64,000 nucleotides of DNA from Paenibacillus caui (GCF_019904135.1 NZ_JAIOGQ010000026.1:1-64000); one strand, 5' to 3'; positions 51,947 to 62,520 are shown, counted from the first letter of the stretch. Program-made: numbers and translations. The notes: generated from the sequence alone by a model not told the origin.

Positions 51947-54174
51947 GGAATAGCTTCCTCCCAGACCTGCTTCAAGCCTTCAACCGGTTTGTTCAAGGCC
52001 GAAGCGCGGTTGATCTCGATTTCCAAGCTTTTGCCTGCTACTTGTCCGATTACAGAAACCGGCACTCCTTGACTTGCGATAAATTGTTCGAGTTCCTCCG
52101 CCTTGTCTGCCGATGCGGACAGCAGAATCCGTGATTGGGATTCGCTGAACAAAGCGACGTCAGGACGAAGCTGTGTTTCAATGGCAACTTTGGCGCCAAG
52201 ACTGCCGCTGATGCAGGATTCGGCCAAGGCAGCTGCGAGCCCGCCTTCCGAGAGGTCATGGGCCGAGGATACAAGCCCTTTCTGAATAGCGGTCAAAACC
52301 GCACCAAGCAGCTTTTTCTCCGTTTCGAGGTCAAGCTCCGGCGGCCGTCCTTCCGTTACGCCGTGAACGACAGCCTGGAATTCGCTGCCGCCAAGCTCAG
52401 CTTTGGTTTCACCAAGCAGCAGGATGACGTCCCCTTCCTGCTTGAAGCCCTGTGTCGTAATATGGTCCACGTCATGTACGAGGCCGACCATGCCGACAAC
52501 CGGCGTCGGATAGATGGCGCCTTTAGCGTTCTCGTTGTACAGGCTGACGTTGCCGCCGATGACCGGCGTATCCAGCACCCGGCACGCTTCCGCCATACCG
52601 TTCACCGTTTTCTCCATCTGCCAGAAAATATCCGGCTTCTCCGGACTTCCGAAGTTCAGGTTGTCCGTAATCGCAAGCGGTTCCCCACCGGAGCAAACGA
52701 TATTGCGGGCCGCTTCGCTGACGGCGATTCGTCCCCCTACCTCCGGATCGAGATAAACAAAACGTCCGTTGCAGTCCGTTGTCATCGCCAAAGCTTTGCG
52801 CGTACCCCGGATCGTTACAACCCCTGCATCAGAGCCCGGCCGCACTGCCGTACTCGTGCGAACCATATAATCGTACTGCTCGTATACCCATGCTTTGCTG
52901 GCGAGCGACGGTGAGCCGAGTACTTTGTCCAGCGCTCCACCCAGATCGGTCATTTCTTCATACCGCAGGGTATCTACATTTGCCTGATCGTTGTAGTAAG
53001 CCGGTACCTCCGACGGTTTGTTGTAAATCGGGCACTCGTCAACAAGCGCGGTGACAGGCATATCGCCGACGATTTCGCCAAGATGGAACAGCTTCAGGCG
53101 TCCGTCATCGGTTACTTTACCCACTTTGGCGCAAATGACGCCCCAGCGGTCGAAAATTTCCTTCGCCTGCGCTTCATGCTGCGGCTCAACGACAAACAGC
53201 ATCCGTTCCTGGGATTCCGACAGCATCATTTCGTAAGGCGTCATGCCTTCCTCGCGCTGCGGCACCTGGTCCAGATAAAGCTCGAGGCCGTTTCCGGCTT
53301 TACTAGCCATTTCGGCGCTGGAGCAGGTCAGTCCGGCTGCACCCATGTCCTGAATCCCGAGCACGATGCCGCTGTCAATCAGTTCAAGGCAGGACTCCAT
53401 GACAAGCTTCTCCATGAACGGATCGCCAACCTGAACCGCCGTCCGTTTCGCTTCGGACTCTTCCGTCAGTTCCTCGGAAGCAAAGGTGGCGCCATGAATG
53501 CCGTCGCGGCCTGTAGGCGGCCCCACATAGAACACCGGGTTGCCTACACCCTTGGCGACACCGCGCTGTATTTTGTCATGATCGATCAGACCGACGCACA
53601 TCGCATTGACGAGCGGATTTCCGTCATAGCTGTCGTCAAACACGACCTCACCGCCCACCGTCGGAATTCCGATACAGTTCCCGTAGCCGGCGATACCGGA
53701 TACGACATGCTCGAACAGGTATTTAACGCGCTCGCTTTCCAACTTACCGAAGCGCAGGGAATTCAGAATAGCTACCGGTCTTGCACCCATCGAGAAAATG
53801 TCGCGAATGATGCCGCCTACACCTGTTGCTGCGCCTTGATAAGGCTCAACGGCAGACGGATGGTTATGGCTTTCAATCTTGAACACAACAGCCTGGTTGT
53901 CGCCGATATCGACAATCCCTGCGCCTTCGCCCGGTCCCATCAGCACCCGTTCTCCAGTAACAGGGAAGCGGCGAAGCAGCGGCTTGGAATTTTTATAAGC
54001 ACAGTGCTCGGACCACATCACGCTGAACACGCCGATTTCCGTATAGTTAGGCTTACGGCCGAGAAAACCGCAGATCAGCTCGTACTCGCTGTCAGAAACA
54101 CCCATCTGTTTGTAAATTTGCTGCTCGGCGATTTGCTCCGCCGTCGGTTCTTTAGCGGACAGTTGCTGTGTCAT
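51931..54174 (-). CDS. purL: FGAM synthase large subunit
   Basis: A 747-aa small-type PurL that works with PurQ and PurS. Motifs [35 protein letters not shown] and [15 protein letters not shown]. The size matches Bacillus (about 740 aa) rather than the 1300-aa fusion type. Overlaps purQ by 23 nt and purF by 16 nt. Confidence 0.96.
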   Translation of the reverse strand: MTQQLSAKEPTAEQIAEQQIYKQMGVSDSEYELICGFLGRKPNYTEIGVFSVMWSEHCAYKNSKPLLRRFPVTGERVLMGPGEGAGIVDIGDNQAVVFKIESHNHPSAVEPYQGAATGVGGIIRDIFSMGARPVAILNSLRFGKLESERVKYLFEHVVSGIAGYGNCIGIPTVGGEVVFDDSYDGNPLVNAMCVGLIDHDKIQRGVAKGVGNPVFYVGPPTGRDGIHGATFASEELTEESEAKRTAVQVGDPFMEKLVMESCLELIDSGIVLGIQDMGAAGLTCSSAEMASKAGNGLELYLDQVPQREEGMTPYEMMLSESQERMLFVVEPQHEAQAKEIFDRWGVICAKVGKVTDDGRLKLFHLGEIVGDMPVTALVDECPIYNKPSEVPAYYNDQANVDTLRYEEMTDLGGALDKVLGSPSLASKAWVYEQYDYMVRTSTAVRPGSDAGVVTIRGTRKALAMTTDCNGRFVYLDPEVGGRIAVSEAARNIVCSGGEPLAITDNLNFGSPEKPDIFWQMEKTVNGMAEACRVLDTPVIGGNVSLYNENAKGAIYPTPVVGMVGLVHDVDHITTQGFKQEGDVILLLGETKAELGGSEFQAVVHGVTEGRPPELDLETEKKLLGAVLTAIQKGLVSSAHDLSEGGLAAALAESCISGSLGAKVAIETQLRPDVALFSESQSRILLSASADKAEELEQFIASQGVPVSVIGQVAGKSLEIEINRASALNKPVEGLKQVWEEAIPCLMK

Positions 54175-54841
54175 GGCGATCCCTCCAAGCTTTTAAAATT
54201 GATGTAAACATGCGTTTGCCGTCTTCGCTGCCAAGAAGCTTGTCAACCGCCCGTTCCGGATGGGGCATCATGCCGACCACGTTGCCGCGCTCGTTCGAGA
54301 TCCCCGCAATGTCGATAACCGAACCGTTCGGATTGCTCACATAGCTAAAAACAATTTGTCCGTTCTCTTTCAGTCGTTCCAGCGTTTCTTCATCACAATA
54401 GTAGTTGCCTTCGCCATGCGCGATCGGGATCGTAATTTCTTCTCCTGGCGCATAATCGTTGGTGAACGGCGTATTGTTATTTTCAACCCGCAGCACGGTA
54501 TCGTGACAGCGGAATTTCAGCGCCATATTCCGGCGGAGCGTGCCTGGCAGCAGTCCAGCTTCGGTCAAAATCTGGAATCCGTTGCAGATGCCCAGTACGA
54601 ATTTGCCCTCTTCTGCCGCCTTCGCCACTTCAGCCATCACCGGCGCAAACCGGGAAATGGCGCCGCAGCGCAGATAATCTCCGTAAGAGAACCCGCCCGG
54701 AACAAGAATGCAATCATAGGCCGAAAGGTCGGTTGCGGTATGCCAGACATAATCCACCGGTTCGCCGAGCACATCCTCAACCGCTTTATAACAGTCAATA
54801 TCACAGTTGGAACCCGGAAACACAAGTACAGCAAATTTCAT
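54152..54841 (-). CDS. purQ: FGAM synthase glutaminase subunit
   Basis: A 229-aa class I glutaminase. [14 protein letters not shown] at the start, nucleophile cysteine in [18 protein letters not shown], and the His-Glu pair in [14 protein letters not shown]. It starts 5 nt after purS and overlaps purL, forming the usual purSQL block. Confidence 0.96.
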   Translation of the reverse strand: MKFAVLVFPGSNCDIDCYKAVEDVLGEPVDYVWHTATDLSAYDCILVPGGFSYGDYLRCGAISRFAPVMAEVAKAAEEGKFVLGICNGFQILTEAGLLPGTLRRNMALKFRCHDTVLRVENNNTPFTNDYAPGEEITIPIAHGEGNYYCDEETLERLKENGQIVFSYVSNPNGSVIDIAGISNERGNVVGMMPHPERAVDKLLGSEDGKRMFTSILKAWRDRHDTATVR

Positions 54842-54846
54842 GGATG

Positions 54847-55089
54847 TTAGCCCTCCAATTCAAAGCGATAGTCTTCCACGACCGTGTTGGCGAGCAGCTT
54901 CTCGCACATCATTCTAAGACGGGCTTCGGCTTCCGCGCGGTCGTTGGTATCCAGCGTCAGCTCCATATACTTACCAATTCGTACACTTTCGACTTCCTGA
55001 AATCCCATGGAATGAAGCGCGCCCTGCACGGCAACCCCCTGCGGATCAAGTACGCTTTGCTTAATGGTGACATAGACCGTTGCTTTCAT
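54847..55089 (-). CDS. purS: FGAM synthase small subunit
   Basis: An 80-aa PurS that channels ammonia between PurQ and Pur[21 protein letters not shown] is the conserved start. I choose the second of two adjacent ATGs. The open frame continues further upstream without conserved sequence. Followed by purQ after 5 nt. Confidence 0.93.
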   Translation of the reverse strand: MKATVYVTIKQSVLDPQGVAVQGALHSMGFQEVESVRIGKYMELTLDTNDRAEAEARLRMMCEKLLANTVVEDYRFELEG

Positions 55090-55247
55090 CATGTTCCCTG
55101 TGTTCCTCCTAAAAGTTTTGTATAGCATAACCTTCCTGAGCAGCATCGACAAAACTCGCATCGGAAGGATCAGCTTAAGTTTTATTTATTAAAGTGAACT
55201 AAAAAGCACTTCAAAACCTTCTTACGATCGCTGCTCCAGCCAGGAAG

Positions 55248-56138
55248 CTAAAGCTCCCGGCCGGTTAATCTGCGGTAAATTTCACGGTAGCGCTTTGTCG
55301 TTTCCTCTACCACCGAAGGAGGCAGCGGAGCGGGCTGACTGTTTCCATCCCAGTCGGAATGGGCCAAATAGGACCGTACCGGCTCCTTGTCCATACTGTC
55401 GATTTCAATATCCAGCGCGTAGTTCTCCTTGGCCCAGAAGCGTGAAGCATCCGGCGTGAACATTTCGTCAATGACGATCAGCTTGCCATCCAAAAGGCCG
55501 AATTCCAGCTTGCAATCCGCCAGCAAAATGCCCCGTTCTCCGCAATAGTCACGCACGTAGGCGTACAATTCGAGCGAACGGGCCTGCATCTCCTCGGCCA
55601 GCTCCTGCCCGACCATCCCGGCCATTTTCGAAAACGGAATATCCTCATCGTGGCCGACGTCATTTTTCGCTGCGGGCGTAAAAATCGGCTCCTCCAGCTT
55701 GCTGTTCTTGCGAAGGCCTTCCGGCAGCTTGATGCCGTTAATTTCACCGGTTTTTACATACTGCCGCCAGCCTCCGCCGGTGACATAGCCGCGCACGACG
55801 CATTCAATATCGATGCGCTGCGCTTTGCGCGTCACCATCACGCGGTCTTTAAGCAGCTCCTTGTCCTTGATGACGCTCCCCAGCCGCTCCACATCCGTAT
55901 GAACAACATGATTCTCCATCAGGGACGCGGTGCGTTCAAACCAGTAAGCGCTCAGCCGGTTCAGCACGTTGCCTTTGTCCGGAACAGCCGGCTCAAGCAC
56001 ATAATCGAATGCCGAAATCCGGTCTGTCACCACAATCAGATAATGCTCGCCAAGGTCATAAAGCTCCCTGACTTTCCCCTTGTAAAGAAGCGGCAAATCC
56101 ACCAGATCCACTGCCGTTGAAACTGCAGGTTGCGCCAA
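55248..56138 (-). CDS. purC: SAICAR synthase
   Basis: A 296-aa enzyme joining aspartate to CAIR. It is the longer variant with LLYKGKVRELYDLG, VVTDRISAFDYVLEPAVPDK and IECVVRGYVTGGGWRQY, not the 240-aa form of B. subtilis. TTG 56138 has AAAGGAGAGG seven bases upstream. The frame further upstream lacks similarity. It sits between purB and purS in the normal operon place. Confidence 0.92.
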   Translation of the reverse strand: MAQPAVSTAVDLVDLPLLYKGKVRELYDLGEHYLIVVTDRISAFDYVLEPAVPDKGNVLNRLSAYWFERTASLMENHVVHTDVERLGSVIKDKELLKDRVMVTRKAQRIDIECVVRGYVTGGGWRQYVKTGEINGIKLPEGLRKNSKLEEPIFTPAAKNDVGHDEDIPFSKMAGMVGQELAEEMQARSLELYAYVRDYCGERGILLADCKLEFGLLDGKLIVIDEMFTPDASRFWAKENYALDIEIDSMDKEPVRSYLAHSDWDGNSQPAPLPPSVVEETTKRYREIYRRLTGREL

Positions 56139-56185
56139 GTAAAACCCTCTCCTTTGCCCGCCTTCGCTAGAGCGGTATTTAACGT

Positions 56186-57484
56186 TTAATTGTTTAGCCC
56201 AAGTTTTGAAAAAATCGTATCGACGTGCTTCAAATGCCACGCAGGGTTAAATGCATCATCAATTTCTTCGGAGCTCAGCACTTCCGTAATCGCCGGCGTT
56301 TCGCTGATAATATCGCGGAACTGGCGCTGCGTCTCCCAAGCCTGCATCGCCAGCGGCTGCACCGTGTCATAAGCCTGCTCACGGCTGAAGCCTTTGTCGA
56401 TCAGCTTGGTCATCACGCGTCCGGAGAACGGCACGCCGAAGGTCCGGCCCATGTTGCGCTTCATATTTTCCGGGAAAACGGTCAGGTTCTTCACGATGTT
56501 GCCGAACCGGTTCAGCATGTAGTTCAGCAGCATCGTCGCATCCGGCAAAATGACGCGCTCTACGGAGGAATGCGAAATATCGCGCTCGTGCCACAACGTC
56601 ACATTCTCATAAGCGGATACCATATGGCCGCGGATAACGCGGGAGAGGCCGGAAATATTTTCGCAGCCGATCGGGTTGCGTTTGTGCGGCATCGCCGACG
56701 AACCTTTTTGGCCTTTGGCGAAAGCTTCTTCAACCTCGCGGAATTCGCTCTTCTGAAGCGCGCGGATTTCCGTCGCGAATTTATCCAGCGAAGTGGCAAT
56801 CAGTGCAAGAGTCGCCATATATTCGGCATGACGGTCACGCTGCAGCGTTTGGGTAGAGATTGGTGCAGGCGATGTACCCAGCTTTCCGCAAACAAATTCT
56901 TCAACAAAAGGATCGATATTGGCATAAGTGCCGACCGCGCCGGAAATTTTGCCGTACTGCACATTGTCGGCCGCGCGGCGGAAGCGCTCCAGATTTCGTT
57001 TCATTTCCTCGTGCCACAGTGCCATCTTCAGTCCGAAGGTAGTCGGCTCGGCATGCACGCCATGAGTGCGTCCCATCATCGGCGTATTTTTGTAGGCAAT
57101 CGCTTTATCCTTCAGAATCGCAATGAAGTTCACGATGTCTTGTTCCAAAATTTCATTGGCCTGCTTGAGCAAAAACCCAAGCGCCGTATCGACGACATCC
57201 GTCGAAGTCAGCCCGTAGTGAACCCATTTGCGCTCAGCCCCAAGGCTTTCCGAAACGGCGCGTGTGAAGGCGATGACATCATGGCGCGTTTCCTGCTCGA
57301 TTTCATAGATCCGGTCGATATCGAAGCGTGCATTCGCCCGCAGCGCCTTTACATCTTCCTTCGGAATGACGCCAAGCTCGGCCCACGCTTCACAGGCGCA
57401 CAGTTCAAGTTCAAGCCATGCCTTGAACTTGTTCTCCTCCGTCCAAATGGCTCTCATTTCCGGTCTGCTGTAACGTTCTATCAT
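56186..57484 (-). CDS. purB: Adenylosuccinate lyase
   Basis: A 432-aa lyase acting at two steps (SAICAR to AICAR, and adenylosuccinate to AMP). The fumarase-superfamily signature [17 protein letters not shown] is present, with [14 protein letters not shown] and [16 protein letters not shown] 57484 overlaps the purK stop (ATGA), which fixes the start six codons inside the longer frame. Confidence 0.96.
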   Translation of the reverse strand: MIERYSRPEMRAIWTEENKFKAWLELELCACEAWAELGVIPKEDVKALRANARFDIDRIYEIEQETRHDVIAFTRAVSESLGAERKWVHYGLTSTDVVDTALGFLLKQANEILEQDIVNFIAILKDKAIAYKNTPMMGRTHGVHAEPTTFGLKMALWHEEMKRNLERFRRAADNVQYGKISGAVGTYANIDPFVEEFVCGKLGTSPAPISTQTLQRDRHAEYMATLALIATSLDKFATEIRALQKSEFREVEEAFAKGQKGSSAMPHKRNPIGCENISGLSRVIRGHMVSAYENVTLWHERDISHSSVERVILPDATMLLNYMLNRFGNIVKNLTVFPENMKRNMGRTFGVPFSGRVMTKLIDKGFSREQAYDTVQPLAMQAWETQRQFRDIISETPAITEVLSSEEIDDAFNPAWHLKHVDTIFSKLGLNN

Positions 57485-58656
57485 CCTTGTTGATTCCTCC
57501 AAATATTAGTTTGCTTAATCCAGTTCAGCCCATCCTGCACATCTCTGCACAACAGGTTAATATGCCCCATTTTGCGCTTTGGCGCGGGTTCGCTTTTGCC
57601 ATATAAATGCACTTTAGGCACAACATCCGCTGTCTCTGCAGATGGCTGCTCCAGCCATTTGCCGCTCGTCATCCGCTGCACAACCGGCTCAAGATGCTCG
57701 CCAAGCACGTTGACCATAACGACGGGACTCAGCAGCTTCGCTTGTCCGAGCGGCAGGTTGCAAACGGCTCTCACATGCTGCTCAAACTGCGACGTCGTGC
57801 ATGCTTCCATCGTATAATGCCCGGAATTATGCGGACGCGGCGCAAGTTCATTCACAAACAGCTCGCCGTCTTTCGTGAGGAACATCTCCACCGCCAGCAG
57901 GCCGACCGCTTCAAGCGATTCGGCAATCCGCGCCGCCAGCCGCTCCGCCTCCTGCTGAACTTCGCCGGATACCCTGGCCGGAACAATCGAGGCGTGGAGA
58001 ATGTTGCCATAGTGAATGTTCTCGGCTGCCGGGAAAGTCTTGATCTCGCCCCCCGGGCTTCTTGCCGCGATAACCGACAGCTCTTTGTCGAACGTTATAA
58101 ACTGTTCAAGCACGAGCTCCGCCCCGCTGCTGCTGAGCGTTTGATAGGCTTCGGCAATCTCGTCTTCGCTCCGGATAACCCATTGTCCCTTGCCGTCATA
58201 GCCTCCGGTTGCGGCTTTCAGCACACTGGGGATTCCCAGACGCGAAACAGCCTCTCTCAGTTGCTCCTCGCCAGTGATTTCGGCATACGGGGCGACCTTG
58301 ACGCCCGCTGCTTCAACCGCGCGTTTCTCCCGCAGGCGGTGCTGTGTCGTGTGCAGCAGCTTGCTGCCTTGAGGAACGGAAGACAGCTCCTCCAGCAGAG
58401 CCGCAACTTCCGAGTCCACATTTTCAAATTCATACGTTATGACATCCGCCCGATGTGCAAGCTCCCTTGCCGCCTCCTTGTCCCCGTAACCGGCGACAAT
58501 TTGCTGCGCGACTTGTCCGCACGGGCTGTCCGGTGTCGGATCCAGCGTAACGAACCGGTAACCCAGATTGGCGCCGGCGAGTGCCATCATCCGTCCAAGC
58601 TGTCCGCCGCCAAGCAGTCCGATGGTCGATCCGGGTCTAACTTGCCCCTCGCTCAC
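57481..58656 (-). CDS. purK: N5-CAIR synthetase
   Basis: A 391-aa ATP-grasp carboxylase. [20 protein letters not shown] is the N-terminal nucleotide site, followed by [15 protein letters not shown] and the C-terminal [19 protein letters not shown] 58656 overlaps the purE stop (GTGA), so the pair is coupled. Confidence 0.95.
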   Translation of the reverse strand: MSEGQVRPGSTIGLLGGGQLGRMMALAGANLGYRFVTLDPTPDSPCGQVAQQIVAGYGDKEAARELAHRADVITYEFENVDSEVAALLEELSSVPQGSKLLHTTQHRLREKRAVEAAGVKVAPYAEITGEEQLREAVSRLGIPSVLKAATGGYDGKGQWVIRSEDEIAEAYQTLSSSGAELVLEQFITFDKELSVIAARSPGGEIKTFPAAENIHYGNILHASIVPARVSGEVQQEAERLAARIAESLEAVGLLAVEMFLTKDGELFVNELAPRPHNSGHYTMEACTTSQFEQHVRAVCNLPLGQAKLLSPVVMVNVLGEHLEPVVQRMTSGKWLEQPSAETADVVPKVHLYGKSEPAPKRKMGHINLLCRDVQDGLNWIKQTNIWRNQQG

Positions 58657-59153
58657 AGCTTCACCTTCTCCAGATCGCAGCTGCTTTCCAGCACTTCTTC
58701 TGCGATCCGCTCCCTGCGTTCCTGCAGCCGCTTCATCAAATCGCTGTCGAAAGCGCCGAGAATTTGCGCGGCCAGCAGCCCGGCATTCGTTGCCCCCGCT
58801 TTGCCGATTGCTACCGTTGCCACCGGTATACCGCCAGGCATCTGAACGATCGACAATAGCGAATCCAGCCCGTTCAGCGCTGCCGACTTGACCGGAACCC
58901 CGATGACCGGAAGCGTTGTTTTCGCTGCTACCATCCCGGGCAAATGCGCGGCACCGCCTGCGCCGGCAATGATCACCTTGATGCCCCGATCCGCCGCCTC
59001 TTCTGCGAATTCAAACATCAGATCAGGCGTCCGGTGTGCGGATACGACCTTTTTCTCATAAGCGATATTCAGTTCCTCCAGCACGTTACAAGCGTGAACC
59101 ATTGTTTCCCAATCCGATTTGCTGCCCATAATCACAGCTACCTGCGCTGACAT
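58653..59153 (-). CDS. purE: N5-CAIR mutase
   Basis: A 166-aa class I Pur[14 protein letters not shown] at the start, then [18 protein letters not shown] and the [16 protein letters not shown] substrate loop. First gene of the operon, downstream of the riboswitch terminator, with a GGAGAG ribosome site. Confidence 0.96.
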   Translation of the reverse strand: MSAQVAVIMGSKSDWETMVHACNVLEELNIAYEKKVVSAHRTPDLMFEFAEEAADRGIKVIIAGAGGAAHLPGMVAAKTTLPVIGVPVKSAALNGLDSLLSIVQMPGGIPVATVAIGKAGATNAGLLAAQILGAFDSDLMKRLQERRERIAEEVLESSCDLEKVKL

Positions 59154-59184
59154 GACTCGACCTACTCTCCTCTATTTTTTAAGG

Positions 59185-59236
59185 CAAAAAAGTCCGATAT
59201 CTCGCGAAAATACAAGTATTTTCATGACATCGGACT
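59185..59236 (-). terminator. Riboswitch-controlled terminator before purE
   Basis: On the minus strand AGTCCGAT (59236-59229) pairs with ATCGGACT (59198-59191), followed by TTTTTT. An alternative antiterminator pairs 59231-59247 with 59293-59309 (16-17 bp), taking the aptamer 3' arm. Ligand binding therefore frees the terminator: an OFF switch. Confidence 0.92.
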
Positions 59237-59298
59237 ACACGGGAATACAGAACAAAAGAAGGTAAGACATCACGATCTATCCTTCCCCTTAATATTCC

Positions 59299-59365
59299 CT
59301 CGTAGTCCGAAAATTTACGGTTTTCAGGTAGAAACTGCCAGGCCCTATTCCCGGCTTTATACGAG
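59299..59365 (-). ncRNA. Purine (guanine) riboswitch aptamer
   Basis: The minus strand from 59365 reads CTCGTATAAAGCCGGGAATA, then GGGCCTGGCAGTTTCTACC, and ends GGACTACGAG. This matches the purine aptamer: P1 CTCGTA/TACGAG, loop cores and the TTTCTACC bulge. The specificity base in GGACTAC is C, indicating guanine/hypoxanthine rather than adenine. It controls the purine operon. Confidence 0.95.
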
Positions 59366-59443
59366 AATCTTATATTTGGCGCCCTGGAATTTTCCTCGCG
59401 CTTTTCTAAACCTAGTTTAACAATACCGATCATGTCATGTCAA

Positions 59444-59491
59444 CTAAACCCGAACATTCCATTTTCGCAAAATCAAAATGTTCGTATTTTA
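59444..59491. promoter_or_regulatory. PurR-box pair upstream of the purine operon
   Basis: CGAACATT (59451-59458) with preceding AAACC and its inverse AATGTTCG (59477-59484) followed by TATTTTA match the inverted PurBox pair bound by Bacillus PurR, whose co-effector is PRPP. The purR gene itself is not in the window. It lies upstream of the riboswitch, so the operon has both initiation and elongation control. Confidence 0.8.
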
Positions 59492-59538
59492 CCTGCCAAC
59501 CCGACAAAATGCATGAAATTTCTCCCCCTTTCCAAAAA

Positions 59539-59579
59539 ATAAAAGGGAATGCCCGCTATAAAACAGACATTCCCTTTCG
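59539..59579 (-). terminator. Terminator after the uspA remnant
   Basis: AAAGGGAATG and CATTCCCTTT arms (about 59540-59579) are followed on the minus strand by TTATTTTTTGG. It also insulates the PurR-box region from readthrough. Confidence 0.8.
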
Positions 59580-59595
59580 ATTCGGCACAATCCTG

Positions 59596-59813
59596 TTATT
59601 TCACTACAAGCACCGGAATACGGGCATGCTGGACCACATTGTGGCTGACACTGCCCAGCACGAATTCACGAATGCCGCCAAGTCCTCGGCTGCCGATCAC
59701 TATAACGTCATTGTCGTTCTTGACTGCAAAATCCAGAATCACTTCCGCCGCCGAGCCTTGTTCGAAGCTTTAGAACCGTCGTAGGCCAGCAATATTTTAT
59801 TGAATAACATCAT
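59596..59813 (-). pseudogene. Universal stress protein (UspA) remnant
   Basis: The frame starting at ATG 59813 reads MLFNKILLAYDGSKASNKA, the conserved UspA N-terminus, and then hits a stop within five codons. In another frame the sequence resumes as AEVILDFAVKNDNDVIVIGS, then RGLGGIREFVLG and SVSHNVVQHARIPVLVVK with its stop at 59596, the nucleotide-binding C-terminus. About 70 codons of the middle are gone and the frame is broken. A ribosome site and terminator are still present, so the loss looks recent. Confidence 0.85.
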
Positions 59814-59850
59814 GTCCACCTCTTTCTATGTACCAGATCATTGAGGCGGG

Positions 59851-60114
59851 TTATCGCAAAAAATACGTATAAAGCGCGGCATTCAAAAACAGCAGCAGCG
59901 GAATACCGAACACAAAGCTTCCATGACGTGTCTTATGACGCTTCTTGTACATGGCAATAAGGATGCCAAGCGCTCCACCGATTGCCGCTAGCAGAAACAG
60001 CGTCCGCTCCGGGATGCGTTCCCGCCTTTCCCGAGCCCGGCGCTTGTCGTCCGACATCACCAGGTAAGCAATCAGGTTGATGAAAACAAACCATGCCATC
60101 AAGGCTTCCCTCAT
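59851..60114 (-). CDS. DUF1294 membrane protein
   Basis: An 87-aa protein with hydrophobic segments WFVFINLIAYLVM and FLLAAIGGALGILIAMY, then RHKTRHGSFVFGIPLLLFLN, the DUF1294 signature. ATG 60114 has AAGGAGG nine bases upstream. The longer frame to 60195 overlaps the lysR stop. Role unknown. Confidence 0.82.
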   Translation of the reverse strand: MREALMAWFVFINLIAYLVMSDDKRRARERRERIPERTLFLLAAIGGALGILIAMYKKRHKTRHGSFVFGIPLLLFLNAALYTYFLR

Positions 60115-60191
60115 GGGCCGATGCCTCCTTAGGCTCCATTGTGAACCTTTTCTTTCTTTAATTATAAATCCGCCCCTATTCAAAAACAATT

Positions 60192-61088
60192 TCACAGCTG
60201 CGGAAACCCCTTGTTCTCTATCAGCATTTCAATAAAAATTTCCGTCGCTTTCGTCTGAAACTCGAGGTCGGGCGTAATAAGCGAAAAATGGCGCAGAATC
60301 GGAAAGCCCGAAGTATCCAGCAGCTTCAGCGCCCCCAGCCCCAGCTCCTTGCGGATCGTCCAAAACGACAGCAGGGTAATTCCCAGACCCGCTTCGATCG
60401 ATTCTTTGATGGCCTGGGTGCTGCCGAAAACCATCAGATTTTCGGGGTAAAATCCAAGCAGTTCAAACGCTTTCTCCTGCATTTCCCTCGTCCCGGAACC
60501 CTCTTCGCGCAGAATCCAGGTTTCTCGGCTGAGATCTGCAGGCGTGATGACTGTTTGGCTTGCCAAGGGATGATGCGGACCGGCGGCAATGGACATTTTA
60601 TCCTCGGCAAACGGTACTGCCCTGATCCGGTCCAGTTGCTTGATTTCCCCTTCAATAATACCGGCGTCCAACTGGCGGAGGCCCACCAGCTCGATAATTT
60701 CTTTGGAGTTGGCAATCGTAATGCTCGGCTGAACCGTGGGATAGCTGCTGCGCAAATAGGCGATGGCGTGGGGCAGAATATATTCGCCGAACGTATAGCT
60801 TGATCCTATGCTGAGCGGTCCGTGCGCCGTGTGCTTTAAATCATCCAGCAAATTTTCCATCCGTGTATACAAACTCAAAATTTCCACCGCATGATGGTAC
60901 ACGATCTCGCCGGCTTTGTTCAAACGCACATATTTATTGGTTCTTTCCAGCAGCTTGGCGTTCAGGCTCCTCTCCAGCCCCTGGATGTAGCTGCTGACGG
61001 CGGGCTGAGTCATGTGCAACGCTTCGGCCGCACGGGTAAAATTCTGCTGCTGCGCAACAGTCATAAAAACAAGCAGGGCCTGATCCAT
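60192..61088 (-). CDS. LysR-family regulator (CysL/YeiE-like)
   Basis: A 298-aa LysR protein. The N-terminal HTH reads FTRAAEALHMTQPAVSSYIQ, and the effector domain (90-295) has the typical PFAEDKMSIAAGPHHPLA strand. It is divergent from a YeiH-type exporter with a large palindrome between them, the usual LysR arrangement. Related regulators respond to sulfur metabolites or to redox/acetate cues, and the effector here is not determined. Confidence 0.87.
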   Translation of the reverse strand: MDQALLVFMTVAQQQNFTRAAEALHMTQPAVSSYIQGLERSLNAKLLERTNKYVRLNKAGEIVYHHAVEILSLYTRMENLLDDLKHTAHGPLSIGSSYTFGEYILPHAIAYLRSSYPTVQPSITIANSKEIIELVGLRQLDAGIIEGEIKQLDRIRAVPFAEDKMSIAAGPHHPLASQTVITPADLSRETWILREEGSGTREMQEKAFELLGFYPENLMVFGSTQAIKESIEAGLGITLLSFWTIRKELGLGALKLLDTSGFPILRHFSLITPDLEFQTKATEIFIEMLIENKGFPQL

Positions 61089-61110
61089 AAAATAGCCTCC
61101 TTCAGCGAAA

Positions 61111-61138
61111 TTTATAATAAGTAATTACTTATTATAAA
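61111..61138. promoter_or_regulatory. 28-bp perfect palindrome, LysR operator candidate
   Basis: TTTATAATAAGTAA and its exact complement meet at 61124/61125. It lies 23 bp from the lysR start and 79 bp before yeiH. A partial copy (ATAATAACTTATTTT) follows at 61141-61156. This is probably the LysR binding site controlling both genes. Confidence 0.75.
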
Positions 61139-61216
61139 AATAATAATAACTTATTTTACTTATATTTGAATGAGGCATATGATGAACGCATCAAATCTTT
61201 TACCGGAGGAAAACAG

Positions 61217-62290
61217 ATGGAACAGCAAAGCGTTATGACTCATCCAGATCCGGAGGGGCCGAATGCTTCTCCCGATCAGAAGCGCCCCAAAACTTTTCCC
61301 GCCCTCCGCTCGCTTGGCGGAATCGGCTTTACCTTCCTTATTGCGCTCATCGGTTACTTTCTGGCGAAGGTACCTGGTTTTGACCATGTGGGCCAACTGG
61401 CCTGCGCGATCATTATCGCCGTCGTCTACCGGCAAATCTGGGGCTATCCGGAAAAAATACGAGCCGGGGTTCAGTTTTCGGCCAAAAAACTGCTGCGCTT
61501 TGCGATTATTTTGTTCGGCCTGAAGCTGAATATTGACGTTGTATTTCAACGGGGTCTGGGACTGCTGGCCCGCGACGTGGGAACGATTGTGTTCGCGATT
61601 GGGCTGACGATGCTGTTAGCTAAATGGTTCAAAGCGGATTTGTCCCTGTCGCTCCTGCTTGGCATCGGAACTGGAGTTTGCGGAGCAGCGGCAATTGCGG
61701 CCGTGTCTCCAATTCTGAAAGCCAAAGACGAGGACACGGCGATTGGCGCCGGCATGATCGCACTGGTGGGAACGGTGTTTGCGATTGCCTATACCCTGCT
61801 CAGACCGATGCTGCCTTTGAGTTCGGTGCAGTACGGCATCTGGTCCGGCGTTAGTTTGCACGAAATCGCCCATGTGGCCCTGGCCGGCGCTCCAGCCGGA
61901 ACCGACGCGCTGGCGATTGCGCTGCTGGCAAAGCTGGGACGGGTGTTCCTGCTTGTGCCGCTGAGCTTCATTCTGATGTACTGGATGAAGAGGAAAAACA
62001 AATCCCAAGGCGATGCCGGTTCAACCGCCCAAATTGAGTTTCCGTGGTTTCTGATCGGTTTTATCATTATGAGCCTGTTTAACAGCTATGTGTTGGGACA
62101 TTCGTTCTCGATTCCCGCTCATGCCATGAACGACATTTCTTTCATCACCACATTTATTTTAACGATGGCGATGATTGGACTTGGACTGAACGTCAGTCTG
62201 AAGGACCTGCGAGCCAAAGCCGCGGGGCCGCTGTTGGCCATGGCGGTAACCTCAATAGTCCTGTCGGCGCTTTCCTTTTTTACCATGTAA
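61217..62290 (+). CDS. YeiH-family membrane protein (putative sulfate exporter)
   Basis: A 357-aa protein with about ten transmembrane helices, including AIILFGLKLNIDVVFQRGLG, GIGTGVCGAAAIAAVSPIL and VSLHEIAHVALAGAPAG, all characteristic of the YeiH/Cons_hypoth698 family. ATG 61217 has GGAGG seven bases upstream. The divergent LysR gene probably regulates it. 'Sulfate exporter' is the database name of the family. The substrate is not certain. Confidence 0.87.
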   Translation: MEQQSVMTHPDPEGPNASPDQKRPKTFPALRSLGGIGFTFLIALIGYFLAKVPGFDHVGQLACAIIIAVVYRQIWGYPEKIRAGVQFSAKKLLRFAIILFGLKLNIDVVFQRGLGLLARDVGTIVFAIGLTMLLAKWFKADLSLSLLLGIGTGVCGAAAIAAVSPILKAKDEDTAIGAGMIALVGTVFAIAYTLLRPMLPLSSVQYGIWSGVSLHEIAHVALAGAPAGTDALAIALLAKLGRVFLLVPLSFILMYWMKRKNKSQGDAGSTAQIEFPWFLIGFIIMSLFNSYVLGHSFSIPAHAMNDISFITTFILTMAMIGLGLNVSLKDLRAKAAGPLLAMAVTSIVLSALSFFTM

Positions 62291-62390
62291 AGGTCTGCTG
62301 GCCCAAATCCAATGATTAGGAAGGCCGGACATTCGCGTATCCATCGGGGACACCATCTCGCTGCTGACGGAACCGATTATATAAATGTGA

Positions 62391-62426
62391 AAAGGGAGCC
62401 GCGTATCAGCTTCAGCTCCCTTTTTT
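62391..62426 (+). terminator. Terminator after yeiH
   Basis: AAAGGGAGC (62391-62399) pairs with GCTCCCTTT (62415-62423) and is followed by TTT, about 100 nt after the yeiH stop. Confidence 0.85.
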
Positions 62427-62472
62427 GCCATGTGGCAAACCCTCCTCTGGCGAGCTTGTGCACGAAAAATAT

Positions 62473-62520
62473 AGAAGCTGTCCTTTTAGCCAAAAACGGC
62501 TTTCGGAACAGCTTCTTTTG
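62473..62520 (+). terminator. Second hairpin with T-tail
   Basis: AGAAGCTGT (62473-62481) pairs with ACAGCTTCT (62508-62516), with inner AGCC/GGCT arms and TTTTG after it. It may back up the first terminator. It lies downstream of the minus-strand 43-aa gene. Confidence 0.7.

Noticed and set aside
56225-57493. A 422-codon plus-strand open frame
   Set aside because: Antisense to purB, which is fully conserved. The long frame arises from codon bias.
59437-59784. Plus-strand 115-codon frame
   Set aside because: It lies over PurR boxes and antisense to the uspA remnant and has no similarity or ribosome site.
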